A stretch of 22,319 nt of DNA from assembly GCA_027575805.1 (NCBI GenBank), contig JANBPU010000256.1, positions 1 to 22,319 on the forward strand. Direction: 5' to 3'. The DNA comes from Mycoemilia scoparia. Taxonomy: Eukaryota > Kickxellomycota > Kickxellomycetes > Kickxellales > Kickxellaceae. A program made the position numbers and the translations under genes. The number at the start of each line of letters is the position of its first letter. Position 1 is the stretch's first letter. This document shows, piece after piece, positions 1-8,318 of the stretch. The notes under the pieces were generated by a model that searched no databases, was not told where the DNA came from, and saw only the letters and a list, made by a program, of their open reading frames with translations.

Positions 1-350
1 CACTATCTTTTCCCTCTACAGCCAAAATAACACTGATCACTTGGATTTATGGATGTCCAAAGAGTGCGATTCACTATTGTTGCTTTTATGTCACTTGTGA
101 ATCCTTGGATGAGATGTTCAGATGGAGCAGAGTCACTTCCTGCACAACCTCTCAAATGTAGGGAGTGTTTTTGCAAATAGGAATCAGCTGCCAATTCCAC
201 AAAGAGACACTTTTAAAATCAAGACATTCAAATTGAGAACAGCTGAGGAATCTCAACAGTCACAGAGAGGAAAAAGCAGCGCAATTGGCACAGTTCCATG
301 TGAAGTTGAAAAGTTCAACTATCTGAGCTATTGTAAGAAACTCCGAAAAT
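1..350. other. left edge, no gene supported
   Basis: I see no recognisable gene, RNA or repeat here. A 96-codon ATG-initiated frame crosses it on the plus strand, but its 3' end lies inside the TATA block at 320-365. That block is repeated at 1131-1178 outside this frame, so I read it as promoter DNA rather than coding DNA. Confidence 0.4.
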
Positions 351-365
351 GTATAAAAGGGCTTG
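320..365 (+). promoter_or_regulatory. TATA promoter block, copy 1
   Basis: The TATA box is GTATAAAAGGGC at 351-362. The preceding 30 bases resemble those at 1131-1161 (ATCTGAGCTATTGTAA against ATCTCGGCTGTTGTAA). The inverted CGG/CCG arms of the second copy are degenerate here. The block lies about 60 bp before the ATG of the 59-aa frame at 412. Confidence 0.5.
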
Positions 366-411
366 CCATTGCCTCAATGAATTCATCTCTACCTCTTTTT
401 CACACACTCTG

Positions 412-591
412 ATGTTCAGCAAAACAAGCTTGCAGAAAAAACAAAACAAGAACCAGCAACCATCACCTCCCAACCATAGTAATTCCATTGGCGCATGTGG
501 GTGGGTCAAACAGCACCATGACCCAAATGGTATATATGAACCACCCGATGGTGGTGAGGGAGAGTCCGAGCCAAATTGGAAGAGCTACTAG
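412..591 (+). CDS. candidate 59-aa small protein of unknown function
   Basis: I do not recognise this protein. It is a 59-codon frame starting at the first ATG after a clear TATA box (351-362), with a pyrimidine-rich leader typical of a yeast 5' UTR. The N-terminal half is basic and Gln/Asn/Pro-rich. The C-terminal third is acidic and Gly/Pro-rich (EPPDGGEGESEPNW) and ends KSY. There is no signal peptide or membrane segment. The frame is open 63 nt further upstream to an ATG at 349, which overlaps the TATA box and is an unlikely start. The support is promoter architecture plus a second small gene at 1236 behind a similar block. It could be a chance frame; expression data or homologues would decide. 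Confidence 0.35.
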   Translation: MFSKTSLQKKQNKNQQPSPPNHSNSIGACGWVKQHHDPNGIYEPPDGGEGESEPNWKSY

Positions 592-1130
592 CTCCCACCC
601 CATTTTGAGGGATGAACCCAAAAAGGCTGATGGACTTTTGTCTAAAAACTGAAATTACAGATGGTCTCGTGCCAAGACCAGTATTGTTTGGCAGAGAGAT
701 CCAAAATAAAAATTTAATTAGATGGTATACGAAGAGCAGATGAACTCTGGAACCATGCACAGAAAGTGCACAGAAATCAAATGTGATTTCAGGTTGCAAG
801 TTTTTTATTCTTTGTATATACCCATTTAATTGTTATAATTCTATACCATGGCCAAACACTGTGACCACGGTGTTGCAATTTAAATTTATTTGTTGATATT
901 TATATAAATAAATTGTCAAAAACCATTTGTTGATGCAAATTTAATATTTCACTAGCTATGACAATAAATGTATTGCATTCTCAAATAGTAGCATCGACAG
1001 AGTATGAGCAGAATTTGAACTATAAATCCCATTAACACTTAACAGTGGTTAAATACAACGCAACCACGTCTTGATGATATCTTTGTGGCCATTCTAATTC
1101 AAAATCTCATGTGTAGCCAAAAAACAAAAT
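592..1130. other. AT-rich intergenic stretch
   Basis: It is strongly AT-rich, especially 800-960 with many TTTAAATTTATT-like tracts. It holds no frame, RNA or repeat I can support and is probably the 3' region of the first small gene plus the upstream region of the next. Confidence 0.4.
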
Positions 1131-1173
1131 ATCTCGGCTGTTGTAAAAAAAACACCGAGATGTATAAAAGGGC
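1131..1173 (+). promoter_or_regulatory. TATA box with an adjacent CGG-N17-CCG palindrome
   Basis: An inverted repeat ATCTCGG-N17-CCGAGAT spans 1131-1161, with CGG at 1135-1137 and CCG at 1155-1157. It directly precedes the TATA sequence GTATAAAAGGGC (1162-1173). Inverted CGG triplets at fixed spacing are the classic target of fungal Zn2Cys6 transcription factors; N17 is the spacing of Gal4-type sites. The same DNA could instead form a short hairpin. Copy 1 at 320-365 resembles it. Confidence 0.5.
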
Positions 1174-1235
1174 CTGCCTTCATCAAAGCATTTATCCTTA
1201 TCCACTCTACAATTCATCATATTATACCCATCAAA

Positions 1236-1376
1236 ATGTCTCCACAAACTAATAGCTGCTCAACCAAGATTCATCAGCTTAATCAATCAAGGATTTTTAG
1301 AAGCAACGCAATGGAACAAGCATATGTACTCCCTGCTGCTGCTGATAGTATTGTGGAGTGGGGAGGGCAAGAATAG
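1236..1376 (+). CDS. candidate 46-aa small protein of unknown function
   Basis: The product is unknown. The frame starts at the first ATG (context TCAAAATG) about 63 bp past a strong TATA box, after an A/C/T-rich ATG-free leader, which is ordinary yeast promoter geometry. The protein is hydrophilic with an Ala-rich stretch (LPAAADSIVEWGGQE) at the C terminus and no membrane segment. After the stop, the +1 frame stays open to a TAG at 1474-1476, so this may be a longer gene broken by a frameshift or missing an intron I cannot define. It does not resemble the 59-aa frame at 412 in sequence, only in promoter and size. Confidence 0.35.
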   Translation: MSPQTNSCSTKIHQLNQSRIFRSNAMEQAYVLPAAADSIVEWGGQE

Positions 1377-2226
1377 AGGAATCCCAGTTCTTGCAACAAC
1401 CCAAAAGATAGACATGGCCCGAACTCCCGTATACAAAGGGAAAAGGCCTGGCTACTTTGAAGGGAGGGAATATTAGATTTCATTGTTATACCCAAGGAGC
1501 GAACCCAAGGGATTACAACAGCCTTTGTTTAGAGCCGCAAATCGCATATATAACCTACTTTTATAGAAGGCTGCAAGGCATCTGTCGAACAAGTTGCTCT
1601 CACTTTTGTTTCAAAGTGGCCATGACTAGCAAAGCAAGTACGAGCACGCTTTTTATCATTTAGAAAACAGAATTGCATTGTATATTCACCATACAATAGC
1701 AGTGCTAACTTTGAAAGGGCTGTGGTACATTGGGTTCGCTTGAAATCGTACATGTACTCAAGACCAAACTATGAAAACGATGATGCAAAATTATCTGTGA
1801 TAGAATTTTCATTGATGTGAATATAAATCGCTGCTATTTAATACAAAGAACAGCTATAAACTTTTCTCTAAAATCAATCAAACTGCATCAGATCCAACAC
1901 AAGCTCATTCGTTAGCATGAAAACCCGGCACAACAGTCGGCCTGGCTTTTAAATGTCTCTGTATAATTGATTTTGAACGAATGCAAGAACAAACTTTCAT
2001 CACCTCTTTTCCTGCAATAGTGTGAGATTAAGCGACAAATATACCAAAGCCATTATCCCCCAAAATAAAATACCTCCATTGTCAATGGCATTTTGGATTC
2101 TGAGGAACACCAGGGTTCTCCATTTTAATGAACTCAAACAAGATGCCAGGACACAAGAGCCAAGATCATCATCATTGCTGGATTCAATAGTAACTCGGAC
2201 ATTTACATACATTTCACTAAAGCCTG
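1377..2226. other. intergenic, nothing supported
   Basis: Only short frames (up to about 80 codons) without recognisable motifs are present. A TATA-like CTATAAAC at 1854-1861 is followed by an 11-codon frame at 1918, too short to support. No repeat element was found. Confidence 0.4.
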
Positions 2227-2490
2227 CTAGTCACTGGCTTTGTGCATCCATTTCACCAACTTAATTATTAATGGAAACATATCAATTTTGGCAGCCCTAA
2301 ACTGTTTTGGTATGAAATTTTTTGGTACCTGGCAGTCGAATACTACAGGATAGGCATCAAAGTTATCAGGCTTTGAACTGGGGTCGCTTTTATATTCAAA
2401 CTTTGCCAAAATGATGTCTTTGTCAGGACTGGCAGTAAACGAGGAGGTGACCTTTTTAACCACAATGCCAAAATCATGCGATTCGGTGAA
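2227..2490 (-). pseudogene. coding-looking fragment lacking a start codon
   Basis: The reading frame is open on the minus strand from just after a TAA near 2500 down to a stop at 2227, about 88 codons. Its composition resembles a soluble protein (TASPDKDIILAKFEYKSD, then FDAYPVVFDCQVPKNF). It has no ATG near the 5' end; the first in-frame methionine lies deep inside. The 5' limit falls some 20-30 bp from hairpin element A (2516-2628). Possible explanations are a 3' exon whose upstream exon I cannot place, or a gene remnant cut by the element and its neighbouring repeat. I recognise no family. Confidence 0.3.
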
Positions 2491-2515
2491 ACTGTCCTTT
2501 TTGTTTTATTTATAT

Positions 2516-2628
2516 GAGTAATAATTTTTGAAGGGTGAATGTCTATTAGTAAAACTGGACATCCATTTAGCTGTGATTGCCCTTATAACTGCTGGTTACC
2601 AAAATTCACCCTTCAAAAATTATGATCC
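2516..2628. mobile_element. hairpin MITE-like element, copy A
   Basis: It has inverted arms (GAGTAATAATTTTTGAAGGG on the left; CCCTTCAAAAATTATGATCC on the right), is about 113 bp long, and is flanked by ATAT on both sides (2512-2515 and 2629-2632). The middle carries the subfamily-1 core (AAAACTGGACATCCATTTAG). It lies about 290 bp past the 3' end of the MFS gene. Confidence 0.85.
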
Positions 2629-2636
2629 ATATGGTT

Positions 2637-2735
2637 GATTTTCACTACTGATCGAATCTCCATAGCTGGTAGAAATGGGTCTTCATCAGATTTTGGTCCA
2701 ATCACCAGTCAATCCATATTAAGTTCCTATAGGAG
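2637..2735 (-). repeat. dispersed repeat R, copy 1
   Basis: Read on the minus strand, this matches 13484-13590, with roughly 80% identity by eye through the core ACTGGTGATTGG.CCAAAATCTGA and GATTCGATCA.TAGTGAAA. It abuts hairpin element A. No coding capacity is evident. Confidence 0.6.
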
Positions 2736-2826
2736 AGGGAGAGACCATTTTTGCCCAAGACCTTGTGAAATCCAGCCATTTATATATGAATCTATTCACG
2801 AGTATAAGTAAATAGTGAACTAAAAA

Positions 2827-2842
2827 GTGTGTGTGTGTGTAC
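2827..2842. repeat. GT microsatellite
   Basis: A short (GT)n run lies between repeat R and the 3' end of the MFS gene. The gap from 2736 to 2913 is otherwise featureless and probably contains the transporter's 3' UTR and poly(A) signals. Confidence 0.7.
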
Positions 2843-2913
2843 ATGTTTATTATGTGCTACAATAAACTACAGTGTGACAAAAAAAGAAAGATTAAACATT
2901 TCTATTAATAGTA

Positions 2914-4773
2914 TTAGACTCTTTGTTCAGGAATTGACGATAACGAGGATTGTTCCTCCTTTTTAGACTTCATGGACTCTTTATCCTCCTCTTCGACAGG
3001 TTTTGACTGGATTTTAGGGCCCTTGAGATCAACTTTTCTCAAAAACAATCCCGAAACAAGCGCCAATCCCAAAAACGGAACAAGCACGACAAACACCAAC
3101 CTTAAAGCCTCGGCATAAGCAGCGATGATCATTTTGCGAGCCTCATCATCGATGTCCGAATTCCAAATAACGCTACTATTATCAACAGCCTTCTGGGCAA
3201 TATCCGCGTACTGAGGGAACTGATCAGTAAGTGGACGAATATCTGACTTTAGCTTGTTGGCCAAAATGGTATTAGCAATTGCGATTCCAACCACACCGCC
3301 CATCGATCTCATAAACATCAGAATGGATGTAGCAACCGCTACCATTTTTGGGGGAACAGCGGCTTGGCCGATGATACCAGTGGTTGGTAAAGTAATTCCG
3401 ATGCCGAGGCCGGGGACAACCAGCAAACCAACTTGCATCCCAACATTTGAGTCGACCTTTAGGAGATACAAAGTGCCTGTGCCGATGATAGAAAAGATCA
3501 TGCCAACATAGAATACAGTCCGGCAGCGACCGATCCTGCCAATGATTTGGCCAGTGACCATTGCGCCCAAACTAATCGTGCCCAAGAACGGGAGCAGACG
3601 AACGCCTGACATTATGGCCGAGACGTTATGTACAACCGAAAAATATACGGGGATGTAGTAAACCAGGGTCATCATGGGCCAGCCAACAAAGAAATTGCAG
3701 GTGAAAGCGAACGGGATGTTGTAGAATTTGAACAGTTCTGGGTTGACGAGTGGTTCTGGGGGGATGTATAGTTCGACCACGACAAAAGTGACCAGAAGCG
3801 CTATACCGATTATTAAGAGGCATAGGACGCGAGCTGAGTTCCAGGAATATTCTTTGCCACCCCAGCTGAGGGCCAAAAGGATCATAACTAGGGAGCCGAC
3901 AAGAATCGCGGCACCAAGGAAGTCGACGCGTTTGATTTTTGCTAGCCACGAGGTTTTGGGGGTTGGGATCCTGATAAATAGAATGGATGTCAGGACGGTG
4001 ATGGCGCCGACGGGGAGGTTGATATAAAAGCACCATCTCCAAGAAACGCGATCGGTGAATGCGCCACCAATAAGTGGGCCAGCGACACTCGCAATTCCCC
4101 ACATGCCGGAGAAAATTCCGAAATATTTTGCTCGGGTGCGAAGCGGAGTTATGTCCGCCAGAATGATCATGGACATGGCCATTGCGCCTGCCCCGCCGAT
4201 TCCTGTAACTGCTCGGGCGATGATTAGCCAGGTCATTGACTGGGCGGCACCACATAGTGCCGAGCCCAGCAGGAAAATGAACAGACTGAAGAGCAGAGTT
4301 ATGAGGCGGCCAAAGATGTCACTGAATTTTCCGTAAAGGGGCTGGAGCGATGTGCTGGTCAAGAGGTAGGAGGTCGCGATCCAGGAGGCATTGGATAGGG
4401 AATTGAAATCGTTGGATATTTTGGGAAGTGCGGTGGCGACGATTGTTTGGTCCAGGGCGCTGAGAAGAACTGCGAGGGAGAGGCCGATTATGATTGCGAT
4501 GAATTTTCCTTTGCCGATCTGAACTATTATATAGTCGACATCTGATACCTGTTGAGGTGGGGGTGATGGTTCTAGAGTGAGGGTTTCTTCGAGTTTCTTT
4601 GGTGATGACGAGTCGCTGGTTGGTGTTTTGGAGAGATTTCTTTCTAGAGTATCAGTTGAGTCGGTTGTATGGATCTTCTCTTCAAGGTGAGCTGCTGGTG
4701 GTGGGATGGTTGAATCTGGCGATGCAGCGTTGTTTGTGGTGGCTGGAGTATCGAGATTGGAGTTAGTAGTCAT
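2914..4773 (-). CDS. MFS transporter, DHA2 (14-TM) drug:H+ antiporter type
   Basis: This is a complete 619-aa membrane protein. Residues 1-85 are a hydrophilic Ser/Thr/Pro-rich cytosolic tail, followed by about 14 hydrophobic segments and a charged Lys/Glu C-terminal tail. Diagnostic DHA2 signatures are LDQTIVATALP in TM1 (107-117), motif A GKFSDIFGR (148-156), RAVTGIGGAGAMA in TM4 (about 187-199), AGPLIGGAF in TM5 (231-239) and WRWCFYINLPVG (245-256). The family exports drugs or moves basic amino acids using the proton gradient; members include Azr1/Sge1-like pumps at the plasma membrane and Vba/Fnx1 vacuolar carriers. Substrate and membrane cannot be told from sequence alone. The start is the first ATG of the frame. 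A TATA-like ATATATAAAA lies about 215 bp upstream on the minus strand. Confidence 0.93.
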   Translation of the reverse strand: MTTNSNLDTPATTNNAASPDSTIPPPAAHLEEKIHTTDSTDTLERNLSKTPTSDSSSPKKLEETLTLEPSPPPQQVSDVDYIIVQIGKGKFIAIIIGLSLAVLLSALDQTIVATALPKISNDFNSLSNASWIATSYLLTSTSLQPLYGKFSDIFGRLITLLFSLFIFLLGSALCGAAQSMTWLIIARAVTGIGGAGAMAMSMIILADITPLRTRAKYFGIFSGMWGIASVAGPLIGGAFTDRVSWRWCFYINLPVGAITVLTSILFIRIPTPKTSWLAKIKRVDFLGAAILVGSLVMILLALSWGGKEYSWNSARVLCLLIIGIALLVTFVVVELYIPPEPLVNPELFKFYNIPFAFTCNFFVGWPMMTLVYYIPVYFSVVHNVSAIMSGVRLLPFLGTISLGAMVTGQIIGRIGRCRTVFYVGMIFSIIGTGTLYLLKVDSNVGMQVGLLVVPGLGIGITLPTTGIIGQAAVPPKMVAVATSILMFMRSMGGVVGIAIANTILANKLKSDIRPLTDQFPQYADIAQKAVDNSSVIWNSDIDDEARKMIIAAYAEALRLVFVVLVPFLGLALVSGLFLRKVDLKGPKIQSKPVEEEDKESMKSKKEEQSSLSSIPEQRV

Positions 4774-6021
4774 TGTTTAGTTCGCCACTGTTGTTTCGTA
4801 GTGTGAATAAAACAACAGAGAGGCCAATGCTAATTATTTGCTGTGCGTATATGTGTGTGGGAGACTTCCAAAAGTAAAGCCGCTACTACTGCTACTGTTT
4901 TATTGCTATTATCGGTTGTTGAAGTTAGTGATAAATTGAATAGAATAAAATAAAATAGAGATAATGACAATGCGTGGAAATTAATTTTATATATGTATAT
5001 AGTCTTCTAACAAGAAAATGATATGTATATGTTTTTGTTTGGAATGATACTGGGCATCAAAGGTGAGGCGCTGGTTTGGTTTAAATACTAGAAAAAATCT
5101 TGGCAACCAAATGTCGTGCGGTAAAGAGGGTTTTGCATGCGCTTATAATATTTTGATGAAAAGTATAGCCAAAGCTATTACAACACTGAAGTTGGGGAAT
5201 GGTCACAAACAGAGTGCAAGACTTGCAGTAAAGCCAGTGGCGATGGTATCTGACAAAAGAGTCCTGGGGTACTAAATTATAGCAAAAGTACATGTGTGCT
5301 CAGTGATAGACACAACAGAAAAGGACGATCCAAGTAAGCAAGCAAACAGCAGTGGCTTCGGCTAAAGGTTTCAAGGAACAAAACAGGTTTGATAAGGCCA
5401 GCAGCAGAGACAGGTGAGTGGCCAGATAGGCAGATCGACATTAGGTGGCCTCCCTGCTGATGCTGCATTGAATTGGTTAGGGTGGACCATTGTTTGCTAC
5501 AGGACCCTGCTGGTGCGTGATGCGCTTCGCTGAACCGAATAGCGAGAGTGGAAGTTTATGATAATAAAACTACTAATTGGCACTAACCCCAGTTCTTATT
5601 GGCTGGATTGTAAGATTTTGGTAAAGGCGTCTAGTTTGAGTCAGCAGTGTAAGTGGTAGTAATATCTGGGCGCCCAGGCAAAGATATGCCAAAGGCCGGC
5701 ATGCTTATAATAACAACAGCACCAAAATCCGTTTGGACTCAGAGGAAGATGAGGTGGATATTTCCGAGAAAGATTATGGAATAAAACACAAGCATGAATT
5801 AATTGCCTTTAACCGCAAAGATACATCCAATATTGTGCAGTGTAAGAGTGTGGTGTGACCCCTTTTTTGATTGTATTCAAGACTTGGTGAATTTTGGTTA
5901 TTTGTCAGCCACAACGGAAATTCAGCAATTGGATTTCCTAACGGACAGACCGGCCGGGTCATGCCATGTCTTGTGTTACTATGTTCAAAGGGTTTTCTGT
6001 ATTTATTTAGGCCAACCATAT
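4774..6021. other. MFS upstream region and gene-poor DNA
   Basis: The first 300 bases are AT-rich and hold the likely MFS promoter (TATA-like near 4985-4995). No frame in 5000-6000 is convincing. The plus-strand frame from about 5639 to a TGA at 5856 is open for some 72 codons with acidic, coding-like composition (KIRLDSEEDEVDISEKD) but has no ATG. It is followed in the same frame, past two stops, by another open run to the hairpin at 6022. This could be a decayed gene. Confidence 0.35.
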
Positions 6022-6102
6022 GGGCAATAATTTTTGAAGAGTTAGTCACTCATTTGGCTGTGATTTCCCCTATCAACATGCACCCTTCAAAAATTATGAT
6101 CC
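6022..6102. mobile_element. hairpin MITE-like element, copy B
   Basis: This short 81-bp copy has arms GGGCAATAATTTTTGAAGAG and CCCTTCAAAAATTATGATCC and flanks ATAT/ATAT (6018-6021, 6103-6106). The middle is the subfamily-2 core TCATTTGGCTGTGATT. Confidence 0.85.
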
Positions 6103-6289
6103 ATATGGTATCTCCCCAAAGTGTATGTGGATCAGCACCACAGAAAATCTCTTTAAAGTTTATAGTAACAGTCATGGTAAACATGAGCTGTGTTGGCAGC
6201 ATAGCAATATAGAACAAAGGTGTGCTTGCGGCCCAGGGCTTATTAAAATGGGAGACCACCGCCAATATGAGGGCTTCCCATCTGCTCAT
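6050..6289 (-). CDS. doubtful small membrane frame running into hairpin copy B
   Basis: This is a 79-codon ATG-initiated frame whose last 20 or so codons lie inside hairpin copy B. The part before the element holds one plausible membrane segment (STPLFYIAMLPTQLMF). Taking out the element and one ATAT flank leaves the frame open for only two more codons (Leu-Ala) and then TAA, so an earlier form would have been about 65 aa. No family is recognised and the upstream region has only weak promoter-like DNA. Confidence 0.2.
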   Translation of the reverse strand: MSRWEALILAVVSHFNKPWAASTPLFYIAMLPTQLMFTMTVTINFKEIFCGADPHTLWGDTIWIIIFEGCMLIGEITAK

Positions 6290-6483
6290 CGCTAAATACC
6301 TTTAAGCAAGGCGTAATCGATATGCAAGCTATCCCTTATGCAGCGAATCTCTCTCTGTGTTTTCTATGGTTTTGGCTGAGAAAGAAAAAGAGAGGGAAAG
6401 AGTCATATTGTGAATTCGTTATTGAAGTCAAGCGAGTAGTATTGTTTTCTGCCAAGAAATATATTTTCATAGGAATGCCATAT

Positions 6484-6568
6484 GGGTGGTTATTTTTGAA
6501 GGGCTATAGAGTCACCTATTTGGCTGGGATAGCCACTGTCAACATGCACCCTTCGAAAATTATGATCC
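6484..6568. mobile_element. hairpin MITE-like element, copy C
   Basis: The arms are GGGTGGTTATTTTTGAAGGG and CCCTTCGAAAATTATGATCC, the length is about 85 bp, and it is flanked by ATAT at 6480-6483 and 6569-6572. The right-hand ATAT is shared with copy D, so the two abut. Confidence 0.85.
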
Positions 6569-6572
6569 ATAT

Positions 6573-6669
6573 GTGAGATGATTTCTGAAGGGTACCTTTT
6601 GGAGGCCGCCAAAGATTATAGGCGCAGTCACAGCCAAATGAGCGACTAACCCTTCAAAAACCATCGCCC
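6573..6669. mobile_element. hairpin MITE-like element, copy D
   Basis: It starts directly after the ATAT shared with copy C. The arms are GTGAGATGATTTCTGAAGGG and CCCTTCAAAAACCATCGCCC, with ATAT again at 6670-6673. The core reads as the reverse complement of copy J3 (AGCCAAATGAGCGACTAACCC). It is more diverged than copies E, G and J2. Confidence 0.8.
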
Positions 6670-6705
6670 ATATGATCAAAGCTCAAGTCACCTTAGGTAA
6701 AATAG

Positions 6706-6780
6706 GTCCCAGGAGTAGTTGCATATCAAATATCTGATAGGGATATATTTCTTCCTACCATTGATTCATTCACTAGTGGA
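6706..6780 (+). repeat. dispersed repeat R, copy 2 (shortened)
   Basis: It shares GGAGTAGTTGCATAT and ATTTCTTCCTACCATTGATTC with repeat R at 13484-13590 but lacks part of the middle. It lies about 35 bp right of hairpin copy D. Confidence 0.5.
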
Positions 6781-7186
6781 GCCACCCCAAATTGTGGGAA
6801 AAAAACTACTTATTATGCAGAAAGCGTCCACACATACCCACACAGACGGACAGTGCAAAAACTCCGAAACTGGCTCCGACCACAACTGTTGATATTGGGT
6901 CTTTTACAGATAATAATGATATTGATAATGGCCACCACCACCACCACCCAATAATACGCACAATAACAATGACTATAACAATACAATTAATCTTTCGGTT
7001 GTTGTTAGATATGTGCGTGTATGTGTTAGGGTCGATGATACCTGCATAAAAGATACAAATAATGGCTGAATAGCCATATATGGTAAACTACTGGACAAGC
7101 CTTTATTTTGGCTCCTAGACAATTCCTAGACGCATCCAAATAGCAATGGGGCCAGGTTAATTATATTGACATTGTCAGCACCATAT
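6781..7186. other. intergenic, nothing supported
   Basis: There is a short CCACCACCACCACCA run near 6932-6947 and several ATAATAATG-like tracts. A frame of 85 codons at 6792 has no motif and is Thr/His-rich because of these simple repeats. Confidence 0.4.
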
Positions 7187-7286
7187 GGGTAATAATTTTT
7201 GAAGGGTGAAAGTTCACTAGTAAAATTGGACATCTATTTGACTGTGATTGCCCCTATAAATATTCACCCTTCAAAAATTATCTCCC
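7187..7286. mobile_element. hairpin MITE-like element, copy E
   Basis: The left flank is ATAT (7183-7186). The body is almost identical to J2 (17656-17755), including AAGTTCACTAGTAAAA and GATTGCCCCTATAAATATTC. The right tip is altered (TTATCTCCCGAAT), so its right flank no longer matches ATAT. Confidence 0.85.
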
Positions 7287-7756
7287 GAATACCAAAAGAT
7301 TGGTAAATCTAATATATTTTTATAGAAAAATAGTTGATTTAAAATAATTATTCCGTTCCTGGATGATTTACTTTGAGTAGCTGATCAGTGTGGTCTGGAT
7401 GATTTCGTATCGGTCCTCACATATCTCTCTGTATCAATCGATCGTCCTACACAATAGACTCTGGTGTTTTGATGATGGCAAAAGACATACATATATAACA
7501 TTTAGATCTCTTGAATCTCACCAATGCCAGAAAAACCATAAAGGAATCAATCAAAGCAATGATTGCGCAATAAAGTACAATCTAGATACAATTTCACCCT
7601 ATATTAATGATACCTGAGTAGCTCTGCTCTAGCATCTGCAATAATATCAATAGCATCAGAGTATTATACTCTTGGACTAGAAACACATACATACTGACAT
7701 AATATAATTACTTTTCTTGCATAAATGCTTGAATCTCAAGACGTCTTCAATTGCAC
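7287..7756. other. intergenic, nothing supported
   Basis: This is AT-rich DNA without a supported frame, repeat or RNA. Its right end leads into the TATA box at 7757. Confidence 0.4.
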
Positions 7757-7766
7757 TATATAAAAA
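7757..7766 (+). promoter_or_regulatory. TATA box
   Basis: TATATAAAAA is followed by about 85 bases of A/C-rich DNA without an ATG and then ATG at 7853 (context AACCATGG). The geometry is that of a yeast promoter, but the only frame behind it is 32 codons. Confidence 0.35.
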
Positions 7767-7852
7767 TTGCAAATTTCTGGCTAAAATTAACACCAATATC
7801 GTCAAGAATCCATAAAAACATCAGCATTGTGCAGGGTTTGTAATAAAAAACC

Positions 7853-7951
7853 ATGGCATTGTTTTATTGTAAAGGCTGGTGGAGACCTCCGTCAGACACA
7901 TTCTATGTAGCAAGCACTTCGGGGTTCCGCCGTCGGCTTGTTTTGCTTTAA
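7853..7951 (+). CDS. doubtful 32-aa frame behind a TATA box
   Basis: First ATG after the TATA box at 7757. The predicted peptide is short and mixed in character (YCKGWWRPPSD near the N terminus), with no recognisable family. It overlaps, in antisense, a longer open frame (7892-8191, minus) that lacks an ATG. Either could be the real relic, or neither. Confidence 0.15.
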   Translation: MALFYCKGWWRPPSDTFYVASTSGFRRRLVLL

Positions 7952-8200
7952 ATCAGAGACGATGGTGCCATTTTTAGAAAAAACACACAAAATGGTTGCT
8001 TTTGTTTTACCAACCAAAACACAGAGAGATCGGATCACAAAGCAAGTCAAGCTCAGGGCCTTTTGTATAAGACGGCCATCGGCATTCTGAACATTTGTCA
8101 GCACGCAATGCTTGAAGCTGTGATGTGCCTGTTGATATTGCCGGCAATGGCTGCAGTCGATGTAGTTGATGTGTAGAGATTGCACATACAAACAATATAT

Positions 8201-8314
8201 GGGAGATTATTTTTGAAGGGCTAAGAGCAGAGTATAAATGATGGTATAGGCTGGCCAGTATGCATGGCGAGGCTGGCCTACTAGTAAAAACTGGCCCTTT
8301 AAAAATAATGATCC
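8201..8314. mobile_element. hairpin MITE-like element, copy F
   Basis: The arms are GGGAGATTATTTTTGAAGGG and CCCTTTAAAAATAATGATCC, the length is 114 bp, and the flanks are ATAT at 8197-8200 and 8315-8318. The middle differs from the other copies (GGCTGGCC...CTACTAGTAAAA) but shares the CTAGTA..GGCCAG motif with J1. Confidence 0.85.
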
Positions 8315-8318
8315 ATAT

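Noticed and set aside
122..412. 96-codon plus-strand frame with ATG
   Set aside because: Its end covers the TATA block repeated at 1131-1173, which there is not in a similar frame. It has no recognisable motif.
3626..4255. 209-codon minus-strand frame
   Set aside because: It is an alternate frame inside the MFS gene; the transporter frame carries all family motifs.
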